Under the pieces are notes generated by a model, which did not search any database, was not told the origin of the DNA, and saw nothing but the letters and a program-made list of their open reading frames with translations. The position numbers and the translations under genes are program-made. Positions 49,308 through 61,900 of a DNA stretch of 64,000 nucleotides are shown in pieces (position 1 is the first letter of the stretch; every line of letters starts with the position of its first letter). The stretch is from Porites lobata (lineage: Eukaryota > Cnidaria > Anthozoa > Scleractinia > Poritidae), in assembly GCA_942486035.1 (NCBI GenBank), contig CALNXK010000099.1, positions 973,501 through 1,037,500 of the forward strand, written 5' to 3'.

Positions 49308-49959
49308 TAAAAGGGAACTTTGGCAACGACGACGGCGACGGCAACCACGGCCCAGTTGCTGGAAGCATGGCTAGCGTTAACCAGCGTTTAATACCTTGAC
49401 AACGTATTGATTTTGATACTGCTTAACCAATGGTTAAAGCTAATTATGCTTTGAGCAACTCAGCCCTAATAGTTTGTTACGCAAAACAACAACTTTGCTC
49501 GTGCATCACGCTTTTTTGTACATTTCTTCACCGTCTTTGCACGACTACGACGTAAACAAACGACGACGAATCTCTTTTTTCAACCTTTATTCAAAAATTT
49601 ATAGTCCTGCAACGGGGTTACCATCACGCTAGACGCCTGAATCAAATGAAAAAAATTAAAAGTAATGACATTAAAAAAGAAAAAAAAATTCTATAAAAGA
49701 TAAAATGGATAAAATAATTAAAATAATTAATTTCACAGCATCAGTCATTATGCAATATCAAAATTTATCATAATAATCTCTTTTTCTCTCTCCAAACTTG
49801 AGTGCGGTCCTCAAGAAATCAACTCCAGTAGGAAATTCGCCTACACTTGCCATTTTCAGCAAATTAGAATAAACGCGACAAAGATTGAAAAAACGGGAAT
49901 TCTTTTTAAAACTGACGTTTTCGCTGCCGTTGCCGTCGTCGATGCTAAAGCTCCCTTTT
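49308..49959. mobile_element. Non-autonomous DNA element with GACGACGGC-rich inverted ends
   Basis: About 650 bp. The left end (taaaagggaactttggcaac, then gacgacggcgacggcaac) is answered by the right end (gttgccgtcgtcgatgctaa, then agctcccttttat). The middle is AT-rich and non-coding. Confidence 0.7.
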
Positions 49960-50329
49960 ATTTTACTGGTGTGTTGGAATTTAACAGCCTTCCCATTTTT
50001 ATGAAATCAAAGAAATCTTTCCTTGGTTTCTGAAGGGAAACTAAATAACAAGACCCCCTTTGATAACAGTGCTTATTACACTGACAGGGTTATAAATGTT
50101 ATATATTATTAATATTCAATTATAAAGTTTTCACTACTCCACTGTCTCGTAATTCCCAGAGGAAACTTTATCACAAAGGAAACCAAACCAAATATAGAAA
50201 AAAAGACCAGAGAGACTCAGAGTTTTAATTTATCAAACGTGGGCCAATTCCTACTGTTATATTTCTAAGTGACCAGTGTTTCCAAAAAAAGTCGCTGAGA
50301 AGACGACGGTTGATTATAAAACTTGATCA

Positions 50330-50700
50330 GATAAGGTCTCCGGTAAGACGCACTCGAGCCAAAAGCCCTAACGACCGGAGCTTATCCCGGTTTCCTTAGA
50401 TGAATCGAAGCATGTCTAGAAGTATTGTTATTTCCCCTGGACGGGATGCCAGTCCATAGCAGGGTCACCACTTAGCAGTATGTCGCCGATACCCTGTTTT
50501 TCACTTGGGTGAAGGGAGACAAACTTGAGTAAAGTTCCCGTTGTATAAGGAAACAACGCGACGGGCGAGGCTTGTACCCCGGAGGTCTCCGGTAAGCTGC
50601 CCAAAACAGTTTCTCCACGATTTTTAGGAAAGCGGACGAATCGAGCCCGTAATAGATCTGATAGAAGTAAGTACTCACACAGGCAACCAAAAAAATAACA
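50330..50700 (-). repeat. Probable interspersed repeat
   Basis: The minus strand has a long open stretch (50428-50703) rich in Pro, Gly and Ser, with an overlapping frame 50472-50690. Its GC-rich composition and lack of any domain suggest a repeat rather than a gene. It has no family I can name. Confidence 0.35.
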
Positions 50701-50778
50701 CACTAACCCACTGAACAGTCGGAGTGAAGTAGTGATATGTTTCTATTTGGAAAGACATTTGACCTCCAATGTAGAACT

Positions 50779-51744
50779 TTATTTCCTTCTCAGAAGTTTG
50801 TCCCATGCGTTCTTCATTTTAGATCTATACTTACCGCGGCGACGGAAGCAGAAGGTTCCGTAAATTATAGGATCCAGAAAGCTTGCGAAGAGCACGGGGA
50901 AATTCGCAACTAAGCAATACAGGGCCTGATTTTCTAACACTTCATTTTTGCCGCTACCATAAGCTATCCACGTGCATATGGCATTTAATGGTGCTGTGCA
51001 GACGGCAAACACAGCGACCATGATTGCAAAGGCTTTGCACACGCGCTTATTTTGCAGACGACTCGCTTCACGTTGCAACGCGTAGCTTTTCATTTGTGAT
51101 GCTTTGAAAATGTTGTATCTTGATTTTTTCAAAGCCAATCCAGCCTGGACATAACAAGCTGTAATAATAGTCATTGGTATGACAAAGTGCAGGAATATTT
51201 TGCTCGTATAAAGGATGAGTCGAAGACTGGGAATTGGCGCTGACTGCTCATTTCCACAGGAACGAGGACCAAGCGCCGCATTCCAGACGACGGGTGCTGT
51301 AAAAACTGCTGAAAGCAACCAGCACAGGCTCAACATAATTACGATTGCTGTTGTAGTGAAGCGAGGTTGAAGGGGTGTCACCACTGAACGCCTTCTTTCC
51401 AAAGCGATAATAACCTGGGCAAACACTCGTATGTATGGATAAAACATGACCATTGGAAGCATTATCCGGCATGTAATAAACGACGTGTGTGTGATGTCAA
51501 CTGCTGAGTACAAAACTGCTGGTGTCAACGTCATTAAAATCAAAATATCTACCACCACCAAATGAAGCATCAGCAGTTGGTTTGTTGTCAATTTACGTCG
51601 TTGTTTCGTTTTTCTGATTTCGTGGAATACAAGGGCATTTTCTATGATTCCAACGATAAAAAACACGCAATACAGTGTTTCCAGGGCTATGGCGAACTTT
51701 CTTGTTGTGCCGCCTGAATTACTGGATAACAGAGCATCGGACAT
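50779..51744 (-). CDS. Rhodopsin-class (class A) G protein-coupled receptor, 321 aa, intronless
   Basis: A single open frame with seven hydrophobic helices, acting at the plasma membrane and probably coupled to G proteins. Landmarks: N36 in TM1; D66 in TM2 (LVVVDILIL); C92 before TM3 and C163 in the second extracellular loop, able to form the usual disulphide; ERR at 116-118 in place of DRY; W142 in TM4; P190 in TM5; CTAP at 249-252 in place of CWxP in TM6; DPIIY at 291-295 in place of NPxxY. The short basic tail ends KLLRRK with no palmitoylation Cys cluster. The N-terminus is short, with no signal peptide and no Asn-X-Ser/Thr site. The ligand cannot be told. Intronless receptors of this kind are numerous in corals. 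The start is the first Met of the frame and gives a full-length N-terminus. The gene looks intact. Confidence 0.92.
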   Translation of the reverse strand: MSDALLSSNSGGTTRKFAIALETLYCVFFIVGIIENALVFHEIRKTKQRRKLTTNQLLMLHLVVVDILILMTLTPAVLYSAVDITHTSFITCRIMLPMVMFYPYIRVFAQVIIALERRRSVVTPLQPRFTTTAIVIMLSLCWLLSAVFTAPVVWNAALGPRSCGNEQSAPIPSLRLILYTSKIFLHFVIPMTIITACYVQAGLALKKSRYNIFKASQMKSYALQREASRLQNKRVCKAFAIMVAVFAVCTAPLNAICTWIAYGSGKNEVLENQALYCLVANFPVLFASFLDPIIYGTFCFRRRGKYRSKMKNAWDKLLRRK

Positions 51745-53480
51745 GTCTGAGTGTCGTACTCCTCAATAAGTAGATATCGTCTGCCTTGATTTAATAGAAA
51801 AAAAATCCTATATTAGCAAGTCTTTTAATGTATTTGCTCAACCTTCTGCAATTAAGAATTGTTAAAGGACGGCAATGAGAGACCAAACTGTTGCTGGATA
51901 ATGTTCCGGGCAACCGATCTTAGGGGTTCTATTCATTTTTTCTTGACCCGTTTATGCAGGTGTTCATTATCTGTTTTATCAACCAATAAGTGGCGGCAGC
52001 CCAGTTTCTTTTCACCAAGTTGTCAGTGGAAGATTACTTTTCATTAATCGTTTTTCGGGTAGGTTTACGTTGTGCTTTCGATTCCCTAAACCAACCAAAA
52101 GCCGCGCTCGTTTCAGTGCGGAGGACAGCCTCTGTTAAATAAATCCACAGGATATTCTAATATTCTTTTTCGTTTGAAATGTTAATTTTTTTTTCGTGTG
52201 AAATCATTTCAAGCTCGATCAAATCATGAAAATCATTGAAAGTGAAAGTGAAAATCATTAGAAGTGTGTCGCACTTTTAGCGATTTTAATTTCAACGCTT
52301 TAGCCCCACAAACAATTAACAACAAATTTGAGAATTTTCTATATTTCTAATGGCTATTTTATGATTGAACGATTTTATTCCCTATACGTAGTATTAATAA
52401 CTTTTAACATTTTATTTTATTTGTAATTTTTGCACACGACCCCACAAACTTGTAGCTTTGAATTAATATCGTGTATAAGTAAAGGTTGTGTGTATTGAAT
52501 CAGGTCATTTTTGGTATGAACTTTATTATATTCAACTGTTAATTGCGATTCTTTTGTACTACATACCGTTCATTTATTACTCACAGGGCATAGATTGATA
52601 TTCATTCAATTCCACAACATTTGTTTATTTTAAAAATTTTGTTTTCTCGCCTTCATTTACATATAGTTAAAGTTGAATAAAAGACTAAATTTTAATTAAA
52701 TTTCTTTCAAGAGTGCGATAATAAAAACAAAAGTACGAAAGAAATTTGCTTTTTGAAATGCCACTATGTAGTTCAAGTTTGAAATTGAAAAAGATTAATA
52801 TGCTTTGGAGTTAGATCAGGAAAAGCTTTGTGCCGAAAAATCCTGAAAATGTGATTCTTTGCAAAAATACAAGGTAATTCACTGTAAAAAAGGAACTGAT
52901 GAACATCGCAGACTGCAGACACAGAAAAAAAATCCATGAAGAACTGACAAAAAAACCCGTTCTATCAAACCTTCTCCGACACACCTGTCCTCAGTAGCAA
53001 AGTAAAGCTATTTCTTTACCATTTTAGGTCATTGAAATCCTCAGTTCTCTTATTTTTTCACTTCAAAACCAAAATTTGTTAGCTGTTTTCAAGATAATTT
53101 GTCTTACCTCCAAAAAGGACTTTGCAACATAGCATCAAGAAGATTGTTTCTCGCTTTTATCGGGTGATCCACTAAATACAACTGTCTTGGCATGGTGCAG
53201 TTCATTAAAAGACTCTCATACGTTATTTAACTTATATGTACTTCAGGATGGTGTCAAGTGACACTCTGCCAAGCCAATACGGATTGCCAATGAAGTGTAC
53301 TTTGTTATGAAAAACTTGCAAGCAATTCCCACCAAATTTTAATTAACAAATACCACCTGGACAGATGAGTCTGCAAAAACTAAAAAAACATCATTAGTAT
53401 ATTCAATCACTTTTCAATCACATTTCAATCAGAACGTAGATAATCATGTAGCCGCCGGATAACATAGGCAATAGATAGAA
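51745..53480. other. Intergenic, upstream of the GPCR
   Basis: AT-rich with no supportable gene. The promoter of the receptor should lie just right of 51744, but no clear TATA box or other element can be identified. Confidence 0.4.
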
Positions 53481-53904
53481 TTTTAGTCACTTTTACGGCA
53501 TACGGGAAACGTGAATGCGTACCACGTGACCAAGTTTTCCCCTTAATTGTTGTTTGCTGTTTATTACTTCCACGTAAAAATAAGCAGTTTCATGCCAGTG
53601 TTTATTCTTAGAAATTCTCAACTTGAATTTGACGTTTGCCGTAAACGTGATTCTTAATCTGTCTAATGTAATCAGCTCACGGAGTCTGCCACTTCGACGC
53701 ACGTATACGCTAACACTGATTGCCGTATACACCATTGCCGTCTGCACCACTACGTTTAATAGCGGAGCTCCCGCATACTTCAAGCAGCGTAAGAAAACCT
53801 GCAAGTAACCGGCCTGTCGTTGGGCAGGCTCAGTCTCCAGCCCTATGTGTCTCGATGCGCCCGCGGTACTCTCCACCCGACGGCTGGGCGCACGCACTAA
53901 ACAG

Positions 53905-54550
53905 GGTGCGTCTTTTGGGGAAAATCCAAATCTGGATTTCGAGATCCAAAAACGGATTTTGCGTTTTTTGGGCAAATCCAAAAACGGATCATGAATCTAT
54001 AAAATCCACACTCAGGGTGTATTCTTCGGATCAAATCCAAATCCGGATTTTTTAGATTCATAATCTGAGCGTTTTTTGGGGAAAGGATTTGAAAAAAATA
54101 TTTCTGATGCCGTACATGTATGACATTCTAACTGAACCTATGTTGGTGGCGCCTTAACTTTGCAGAGCCATGAGTTACATATCATTCCATGTTTGTCATC
54201 CATTTACATTCGTCGACTGTTTTTAAACCCTTACTTGTCATGCTTTTTGTATATCAGTTTTAAATTCTTATAATTTTACTATCCTATTCGAGAAACGTTT
54301 ATGTTTCAAACTGAAATATATATACATATGATATATTCATACGTATCCTACGTTGCTTTTTCTTCTTGTCTTCGCCGCGAGGATTAGTTTGTTGTTTTTT
54401 CCCTCCATTTTCGTCATCACGAGGAGAACGAGGATATGCCGTTGTCTTGGTAAATAATCCTTTTTCGGATCTTTTGTTTTTTGGTAGTGAAGAATCCATA
54501 TGATCTGCGATCACAAATCCGTTTTTGGATTCTCCCAAAAAAACGCACAA
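53905..54550. repeat. Cluster of AATCCAAATCCGGATTT-type repeats
   Basis: Short inverted and direct repeats of aaatccaaatctggattt, atccaaaaacggatttt and gcgttttttgggg occur at 53905-53985, 54008-54105 and 54515-54550. They resemble the ends of small DNA elements, two or more of which may be nested. Exact boundaries were not resolved. Confidence 0.45.
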
Positions 54551-54605
54551 GACGTCATGATGTTTACTGAGTAATTTATGCATTACGAATTTTCCTCATC
54601 AAGGA

Positions 54606-54715
54606 GCTTGGAAGTAGTGGGCGAAAAGAGAGAACGGGCGCGCGCGAGCGAGACACCTCCCGCGTGTCTCCTTCTCGGGCACCTATTTTTTTTCTTGTGC
54701 CCACTACTTCCAAGC
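54606..54715. repeat. Palindrome upstream of LSM7
   Basis: gcttggaagtagtgggc pairs with gcccactacttccaagc, with a GC-rich middle (gcgcgcgcgagcgag). It lies about 140 bp before the LSM7 start codon, within its likely promoter region. Confidence 0.7.
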
Positions 54716-54851
54716 GCCTGCTACGCTAAGTAAGTGGAGAGCGGTGCGAAGTGCGCAATGGCATTACGCGCCAGTTTTTTTGATGTTGCAGTTGTCCGCG
54801 TAAGGGTCTGGAAGCCAATCAATCCCGTCATTCCTGAAGCGACTGACCAAG

Positions 54852-57059
54852 ATGGCGGTAAGTGTGATCCCGTCAACTATAACTTTTAACTTTTTCTGGC
54901 TTTGAATCGATTCAATTTGAGTGACTGTTTTTTTTAGACTGATCGGAAGAAAAAAGAGAGCATCTTTGAATTATCCAAATTTCTCGATAAGAGAGTCCGA
55001 GTGAAGTTTCAAGGTGGCAGAGAAGGTAAGTGTAGGCATTTCTTTATAAAAGCAAATGTTCAGTAAGAAAAAATGCGCCCAGTTTCAATTCGACGCGCTT
55101 GTGACACGCCTCTGTACTCTGTGAAACCAGAAGTTCCAAAATTATCAGAAGAGTACTTCTTTATGGTCAATCTTTGATAATATTTCAACTTTCCTGGGAG
55201 AAAACACTCTCTCTTCACTGCCAGCAAGCAAGACTTGCAGGAAATAAATATCTCAGCTAGCCATGTATAATGAGGGATACTCCGGATTTCAAGTGACGGG
55301 GGTGATCAAATGGGGGCAAAAATCAAAACCCAAAAAAATCCCTAGACCAAAAATTAACCTCCAAAAAAACTCCCATGGCGAAGCTCCAAGCCTTAAACAT
55401 TTCCAGAAAGCTTAAATGATATAGTACGTTGTGCTTCATTTGGTTGTAGTTATTTGCAGAACTACGATGGTCACTACCAGGAATCTTCAGATTGTTTTGA
55501 ATACCCCCAAAAATTCCTACTTAAATCAAGCTACCCAAAAAATACTTGCCACATTTTCCTACCCAAAAAAATCCCGGAAACGAAAATTTCAAACCCCGAA
55601 AAATCCTTCACTTAAAATCTGGAGTACCCTCCCTTGGGTTTTACCCCATCTAACTGTTCACCAGTCAAGGAGCCCAATTTTCTCTTAGTAAATGGAATGT
55701 TTCATTTTTTATTTGTACCCACCTCCCCTTGCATGGAACACATGATTCCACCGGGCCCTTTTCTGTTTGCCCCCTATGAACGGTAAGATTCTGACAGGCT
55801 AATTCTGCCTGAAATTTGGATTGCAACACCGTTGTAATTAGGGATTGTGACAGCTACCATACAGGGAAGAATTCAATTCTGACTCCACTTTTAAATCAAA
55901 ATTATAATGATTCTCAACAGTGGTGTTCAATAGTGATTCTGTGGCCCTTATACATGCGTGTGTGATGTATATGACAATTGGAATTTCCAATTAACACCAA
56001 CACATGTTGAATAAGATTATAACATGTTAGTGGTTGAAATGTCATACCAACAAAGTGACCCTGTCACAATGACACCATGATCTTTCATTGTTAAGTTTTC
56101 TAATGTAGTTGCAACTTGTTTTTCAGCCACAGGGGTATTGAAAGGTTATGATGCATTACTAAATGTAGTACTAGACAACACAACAGAACATTTGAGAGGT
56201 GGGTGATGTCTAATTTTTTGTGCCCACATTTACAGTACCTCAAGTCCTGAGATATTAGTATAACTTCTAAAAATAATTAAAACGTGCATGTTACAATGGC
56301 CAAAAGAACACAGGCACCCTTCCTGCCAGGGGCATAGCCAACGCATAGACCTGTAGGCCCAGGTCTACAAATTTTTTGTTCGATCACTCTACTGCTTTAA
56401 TTATGCATTGTTGGGATGAAAGCCTAAGAGCTCAAAGTGTTCATGAGGTCAGTGCGTACTAGTCATGCGTGCAATTTTCAGGATGGCTAAGCCCCTGCCC
56501 GCTGGTGCAGCTCATAGACTTTGACAAATACCTTGATTGCATTTCTAAAGCTGCTGACTTCTTGTTAGTAATAAAAACAATGAGAAGAGAACCTTCAGTG
56601 TGATAATATTTTTTATTACTAATTCATATCTGTGAAACTGTCAATTTTCTTACAATCACTGACTTGTTACTATCAAACTGCTCTCGGTGAAACACCCTTT
56701 CCAACCACTACAAGGAATATTTCAGGCTACCTCTCTCTTCTCTTGGAGTTATATTCCAGTAATCATAAAAGGTAAAAGGTCGTACACATTATGCTGAGTT
56801 ACTGATGTGGAGGAAACTAAAGACAGTGATGTGATCCTTAGTACTACCCAGTTTAGTACTAGCCACAAGTTTATGACAAGATTGGCCTTTTTTTGTAATT
56901 TTATTTGTCTCTTTACCCGTAGATCCTGATGACCCATTCAAACTAACTGATGAAACAAGACAGCTTGGCTTGGCAGTTTGCCGAGGGACTGCTGTAGTGT
57001 TGATTTGTCCTGTAGATGGAATGGAACCTATTGCAAACCCATTCTTACAACAAGAATGA
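54852..57059 (+). CDS. LSM7: LSM7, U6 snRNA-associated Sm-like protein, 100 aa
   Basis: Four exons: 54852-54857 (only Met-Ala), 54938-55025, 56127-56198 and 56923-57059, with GT-AG borders and consistent phase (0, 1, 1). LSM7 is a subunit of the LSm2-8 ring that binds the 3' end of U6 snRNA in the nucleus and of the LSm1-7 ring that promotes mRNA decay in the cytoplasm. Sm1 motif residues are visible: KKESIFELSKFLDKRVRVKF, then GVLKGYDALLNVVLDN. The Sm2 motif lies in LGLAVCRGTAVVLICP, and the end IANPF is typical. Human LSM7 has 103 residues, so this is full length. Intron 3 carries a small MITE (56327-56497). The first exon is very short, which automated gene finders could miss. Confidence 0.95.
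55271..55636. mobile_element. MITE-like element in LSM7 intron 2
   Basis: The left end gatactccggatttcaagtg and right end cacttaaaatctggagtacc are inverted. The middle is rich in CCCAAAAAAATCCC motifs. The plus-strand frame at 55431-55688 is part of this repeat and not a gene. Confidence 0.55.
56327..56497. mobile_element. MITE with CAGGGGC(A/G)TAGC ends, in LSM7 intron 3
   Basis: Ends caggggcatagccaac and ggatggctaagcccctg are inverted. The element is about 171 bp and non-coding. It belongs to the same family as 62971-63336. Confidence 0.65.
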
Positions 57060-57730
57060 TGGCAGCTTGTTCTGCGACTCTTACTTTTGTGTACTATCAT
57101 ACATCAACTGTTCTTCTCTAGTGGACTCATAGTCTTGTAAATTAACAGAACTGTGAACACCTAAAATATTTCAGGAATGTTTATTGTGTTAGGACCAATT
57201 ACAGAAAAGATCAAAACACCTGAGCCAACCACAAAACCACAGACTAGTTGCTGCAGTTTAGTTGTCCTATGCCTGATTGGCATTTCAACACAATAACATT
57301 CCAGAAATATTTTTGGTGTACATGGTTTTGTTAGTTTTGCAGTGCGCACATGCATGTTTTATAGTAACCTTTGCAAAGAATTTTGGATATCTCAAAAATT
57401 TTTTGGTTGGTCCCTTTTTTAAGATATAAAGAAGGGACAGCAAGATGTTAGGAAAGGGGTGGGGGAGGGGCATTGTTTTTGATAAGCTAGCAGTAAAAGA
57501 AATAAACATGTAGAACTTGACCAGTTAGTACTGTTTGTCATATCTTACATTGTTTTCACAGTCTTTCATGTAATTGTTGATTTGCATAATATATGCAGAC
57601 TTTGTGGTTACTTTATTTCTTTAATCCCCACATCACCCCAACTCCCATCCTATAATTTAATCTTCAACTATAAAACATGGAATGTGACTAGCTTGAATTG
57701 GCAAGAAACTAAAGCTTAATATCCCAAGAG

Positions 57731-57829
57731 GTACCCTGGGTGCCAGAGGCTTTTCATGCGCGGTTTCTGGACAGTTTCTGTCAAGTCTTAAAAAGTGACC
57801 AGTGCGAAAAGCCTCTACACCAGCGGCCT
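57731..57829. repeat. Short inverted repeat
   Basis: ggtgccagaggcttttc and gaaaagcctctacacc are complementary over most of their length, with about 60 bp between. It is non-coding and lies downstream of LSM7. Confidence 0.45.
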
Positions 57830-57891
57830 GTGGCCGACAAAGCTCCTCGTCGGACACTTTCCCACACTAAATATGAAGGTGTTTTTAAACT

Positions 57892-58001
57892 AGCCTGAAT
57901 TTCATCCAATTACTTCGAGTCCTTATTACTCCCTCAGTAACGTCTTTACTGAGGGAGTTAACGTTGTTACTGTCCGAAGTAATCGGATGAAATTCAGGCT
58001 A
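57892..58001. repeat. Palindrome between convergent LSM7 and SPPL2 genes
   Basis: Arms starting tagcctgaatttcatccaat and ending aattcaggcta, plus an inner pair actccctcagtaac/ gttactgtccgaagt and tactgagggagt. The stem is imperfect over about 110 bp. Terminal TAGCCTG matches the other palindromic elements. Confidence 0.7.
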
Positions 58002-58048
58002 TTTTTCAACAGGGAATGCACAATTTTGTAATCAGACATTGGTATTTT

Positions 58049-58056
58049 ATTTATTA
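58049..58056 (-). terminator. Possible polyadenylation signal for SPPL2-like gene
   Basis: AATAAA-type sequence on the minus strand within ttttatttattatg, about 930 bp beyond the stop. Several other AT-rich candidates exist nearer to the stop. Confidence 0.25.
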
Positions 58057-58980
58057 TGTGTGAACAGATTTTAAGCAGCATGACAGTCAAATAATAAGAT
58101 CATAGTACTTTTCATTTTACTTAATATTAAAGTACAGGGTTCGTAAAGATATTTGGATCCAAAATTCAGACTCAAGGATCAATTGAGACCTTGAAAAATG
58201 CAGGAACAAAGCTTTTTTTCATGGATGCACGGCAAGCAGACTCTGTACAAACCCTAAAAGTAGAACAACTAGAATAACCCAAAACTTTTGTACAAATATT
58301 AATCACTCAAGATTTTCTCCCACCCACCCCTTCAATTCTTTCTTTCCTCAAATGAAAAATTAATAAATGATTCCCCTCACTATTTTACCCCATGCTCATT
58401 GCAAATAATAGGAATTAATTATCCCCCAAAATCAGCACACGTGACCTAGTTTTTGAAGAGACTATGTTGTACAAGATAAGGATCATATTTCGCATTTCTT
58501 TAGAAAACCATGTGAAATAATCAATAATCAACCGCTTGCTGAATCAATAATTATTGATTCCAACAAAGTTGGTACCACTGGACATACTGATATCTAAATG
58601 TTATACAAGAATTTACAGAAACTGTTGGATCAATTTTATAAAAATGTTTAAAGGCAAGAGATCTTTGACAGGGTCAGAAGACTTGCAGAAGGGTTAAGTT
58701 ACACATACAGTACCTCTCTGTGAAGCTGTTTTTCCCTATCATGAGCTCACTCCAAAACTATAAATAATTACCTCACTTATCTCTCTAGCTACAGCTGTAA
58801 CTCAAACCTATATTAATGTACTCAGTTACTGTAACAAATGAGTTACCTATGTGACCTTTATAACAAATTAATGTAGTAAGCACAAAAATAATTAAAACTA
58901 CATTTAAATTTATAATTTACATGAATTAGTTCCTTCATCTGTAGCAAACATTTTTAACTAAGTATTTAAATTTATCATCC

Positions 58981-61900
58981 TCAATTCTCAGTCTTTATAA
59001 GTCTCTGAGTTTCCGGTGGATCCTGTGGTGTTCGTGGACCTTCCCTACTCAGGATTTCATCCTCACTTTCATTACCACTCGTTAGTAGAGGTTCATCAGG
59101 ACCCTAGAAGAAGAACATCAACAGTATAATTATTCAATTAAAAAACAACACATAATGCAGCAAGCTAAGTCCAGGTCTTAACAAAACATTCCAGTTTGTT
59201 AATCACACATTTTGATAAATACACAGTCTTATTATTTACAAAAGCGATCTGTGAAAAAAAATTAACCTCAATCCCAGGGTTCTCTTGTTTCCCAAAAATA
59301 TGGTGGTTGCATGGGAGAAACAAATTCCAATTTTTAGTGAAAATTATAAATAAATAAAAATAAACTTGCTATAACTAGCTGTTCCTTAAAAGACGACAAT
59401 GGGTGAACATATGTAACTCGATGAGCAGATTAACTCCCTTGGCTTGTTTCTTCCATGATGGTAGCCACGGGTGACATGAACAAATAAAAACATAAATTAT
59501 AGGCTGAGAAATTCCTGTTACACGTAGACATGTAATGAACAACTTTTTAATTTTAGCCTTTTCTATCTTTTTTTTATTATGACCATTACTATTATTATCA
59601 TCAAAGATTTCATTACCATTATTATTTTTATAAAGAAAGAAAAAGGAAAAAAAGAAGAGAAAAAGAAAAGGCAGAAAAGAAAGCCAAAGAATAGAGTGGA
59701 AAGGGAAATGAAAACCTTCCGAAGGTTATAATAATACTAGAAAGTAGGAAAATTAATGATGACTGATATTTTGAATGAATGAATTATTCCAATAACATGA
59801 TATTCATTAATGGCATCAGTGTAGACCAATAACCAAATTTCCATGTTCCAACTTGAAACCTTTAGTGCTATGCATCAGATAAAACTGCCCATGACCTACA
59901 TGTAAAGTCACATGATGTGTTTCTAGGTCCCAATAGTGTACACGTGAAAAAATATTTTTCACTTAGTTTGGTTCATCAGCCAATATGTGGAATCTACCAC
60001 TTTACTTATTTATCCTAAAGTTATGAATATATGAAAAACATATATGTGAACTGCAGGGTGAAGACTTATATGAAAGTAGATCATCGTAGTTATAGACGCA
60101 GCTTTTGCAAGTTGCGAAAAGAAAGCCTGATTCAGGCTTGTACGGGATTCAAACCCTTGACCACTGTGATACTGGTGCAGCTGTCTTACCACTTGACCTA
60201 ACAAGCAAACCTGCTCCCAGTTGGCTTGTTAGCTCAAGGTAAAGAGTGCTGCACAGGTATGGCAGAGGTCAAGGGTTTGAATCTTGTACAATTTTTTTCA
60301 GGCTTTCTTTTCACAACTGCAAAAGTTGCCTCTACAACTGTGATGATCTACTTTCATATAATTAGTTATTGTACATAGGTAATACACTGTTAAAGGAGCT
60401 GTGTCACCAAATTTATCATATTCAAACAGTGGCAATTGCCACCAAACTGAGTGAAAGATAAAAATAACCGCTCAAAAAACAAAAGGTGTAATTAACACAA
60501 CAAAATAAAAGGAGGCACAGATGGACAAACTTATTTTTCAAAGCTCATTTCTGTTGTTTGTAACATCTAATAATTATAACGCTTGGACGACATGCAGAGG
60601 AATTTCTCCTTTGGGACACCTGTATTCAAAAAACACCTCCATTCATGATCAGACAAATTTGGTTCCAGAAAAATGTTCACATAATCTCTGTATCGGTTAC
60701 CTCTATTGAAGGACACATTTATTCAGCGGAAAGGGACAATATTTCTAGGGTTCCGAAACCAAGGTTTAACCTCTCTTTAGGGGTGGAACATCATAGTGAA
60801 CTCAAAACGTAACTGACCACAAAGAGGGCTGATAAGTTAGAGTGTAAACCAATCGCAATGATGAAAGCTTTCACAACATGAACAACCTCACTTAAACCGA
60901 TGTACTGGACATACACAATGCCGTAGAGAAACGTTAATTGTCTGGCTGCTTGAAATAATGACTGCAGCAGATTCCGATGCAGAATAAAAAACATATATTT
61001 TCTTTATTGGTTAATTGTTAACAAACCCCAGCCCTACCTCTATTCAGGGGACACCAGCCTCGGTCTTGAGGGTGTCCAATGTAATTCTTTGACATGAAAT
61101 AAGCTGTGATTTTGTCATTTACAAGTAATAGTTAGAAAGTAATGTGTTAAAATACCTTGAACTAGAGAAGACATCATGTCTTTTTACACATTCAACAAAC
61201 AAAAAAAACCTACAAACTGTGAAAACTGTAAAAATATAAACTAAAAGTCTTGAGCCTCTTCAGTCATACTGACTGAAAGATGTGATGTCTTCTTCTACAG
61301 TACAGCAAATAAGGACACATAACTGGCATACAAAATGAACTAGCCAGCAGTGACACAGCCCGTTGAAAAGGTAAGTCAGAATAAAGAAAGGGCGAAAAGC
61401 ACAGAATACTAACATGCAATCTAGATAGATGCTGAGAAGGAAAGGGGAGATAAAACAAGAGCGAGGAGGTTAATACCATTCTTCCTGTCCACAGCCTTTT
61501 CAGATCACCACGCAACCAGCCAATCACATAGCCAGTTATCAGCGTACATGGCACCAAGTACAGCAAGGCAGGCTGTCCTTGTTGCATCACAAATAACATA
61601 ACAAATGTTAGGAGCAAGCCTATGCCATAAGCTGCAATAAATCAAACAAAATCAGTTCAGTCCTTAATGTTATATTAGTAGGTACAATTATACAGACTTA
61701 ACCACAGGCCGGTGTGGTTCACAAATAGCAGAACATTCATTGTCAAGGGTGACAACAACTTTGAACCTATTGTGAAAGAATTCGCTATATACCTACATGT
61801 GATATTATTTGCTCCTGTGGTGTTCACATTGTGTTAAATAACAAGTTAAGTGTCCACTTAAGACTTTTTTTGTCAGCAAATGGCTGACAATAACTAGCAG

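Larger units (their letters stand above)
59104..61476. other. Last intron of the SPPL2-like gene
   Basis: Non-coding. It holds an AT-rich low-complexity stretch with (ATT)n and poly-purine parts (59560-59700) and an inverted pair of SINE-like copies (60050-60360). Confidence 0.6.

Noticed and set aside
53493..53981. A 162-codon minus-strand frame
   Set aside because: It is basic, without domain or splice context, and overlaps short repeats of the AATCCAAATC type. It is probably a chance frame in a GC-richer stretch.
60222..60300. Candidate tRNA gene in SPPL2 intron
   Set aside because: It occurs as an inverted pair with a shared 3' body and has a defective stem structure; a SINE is more likely.
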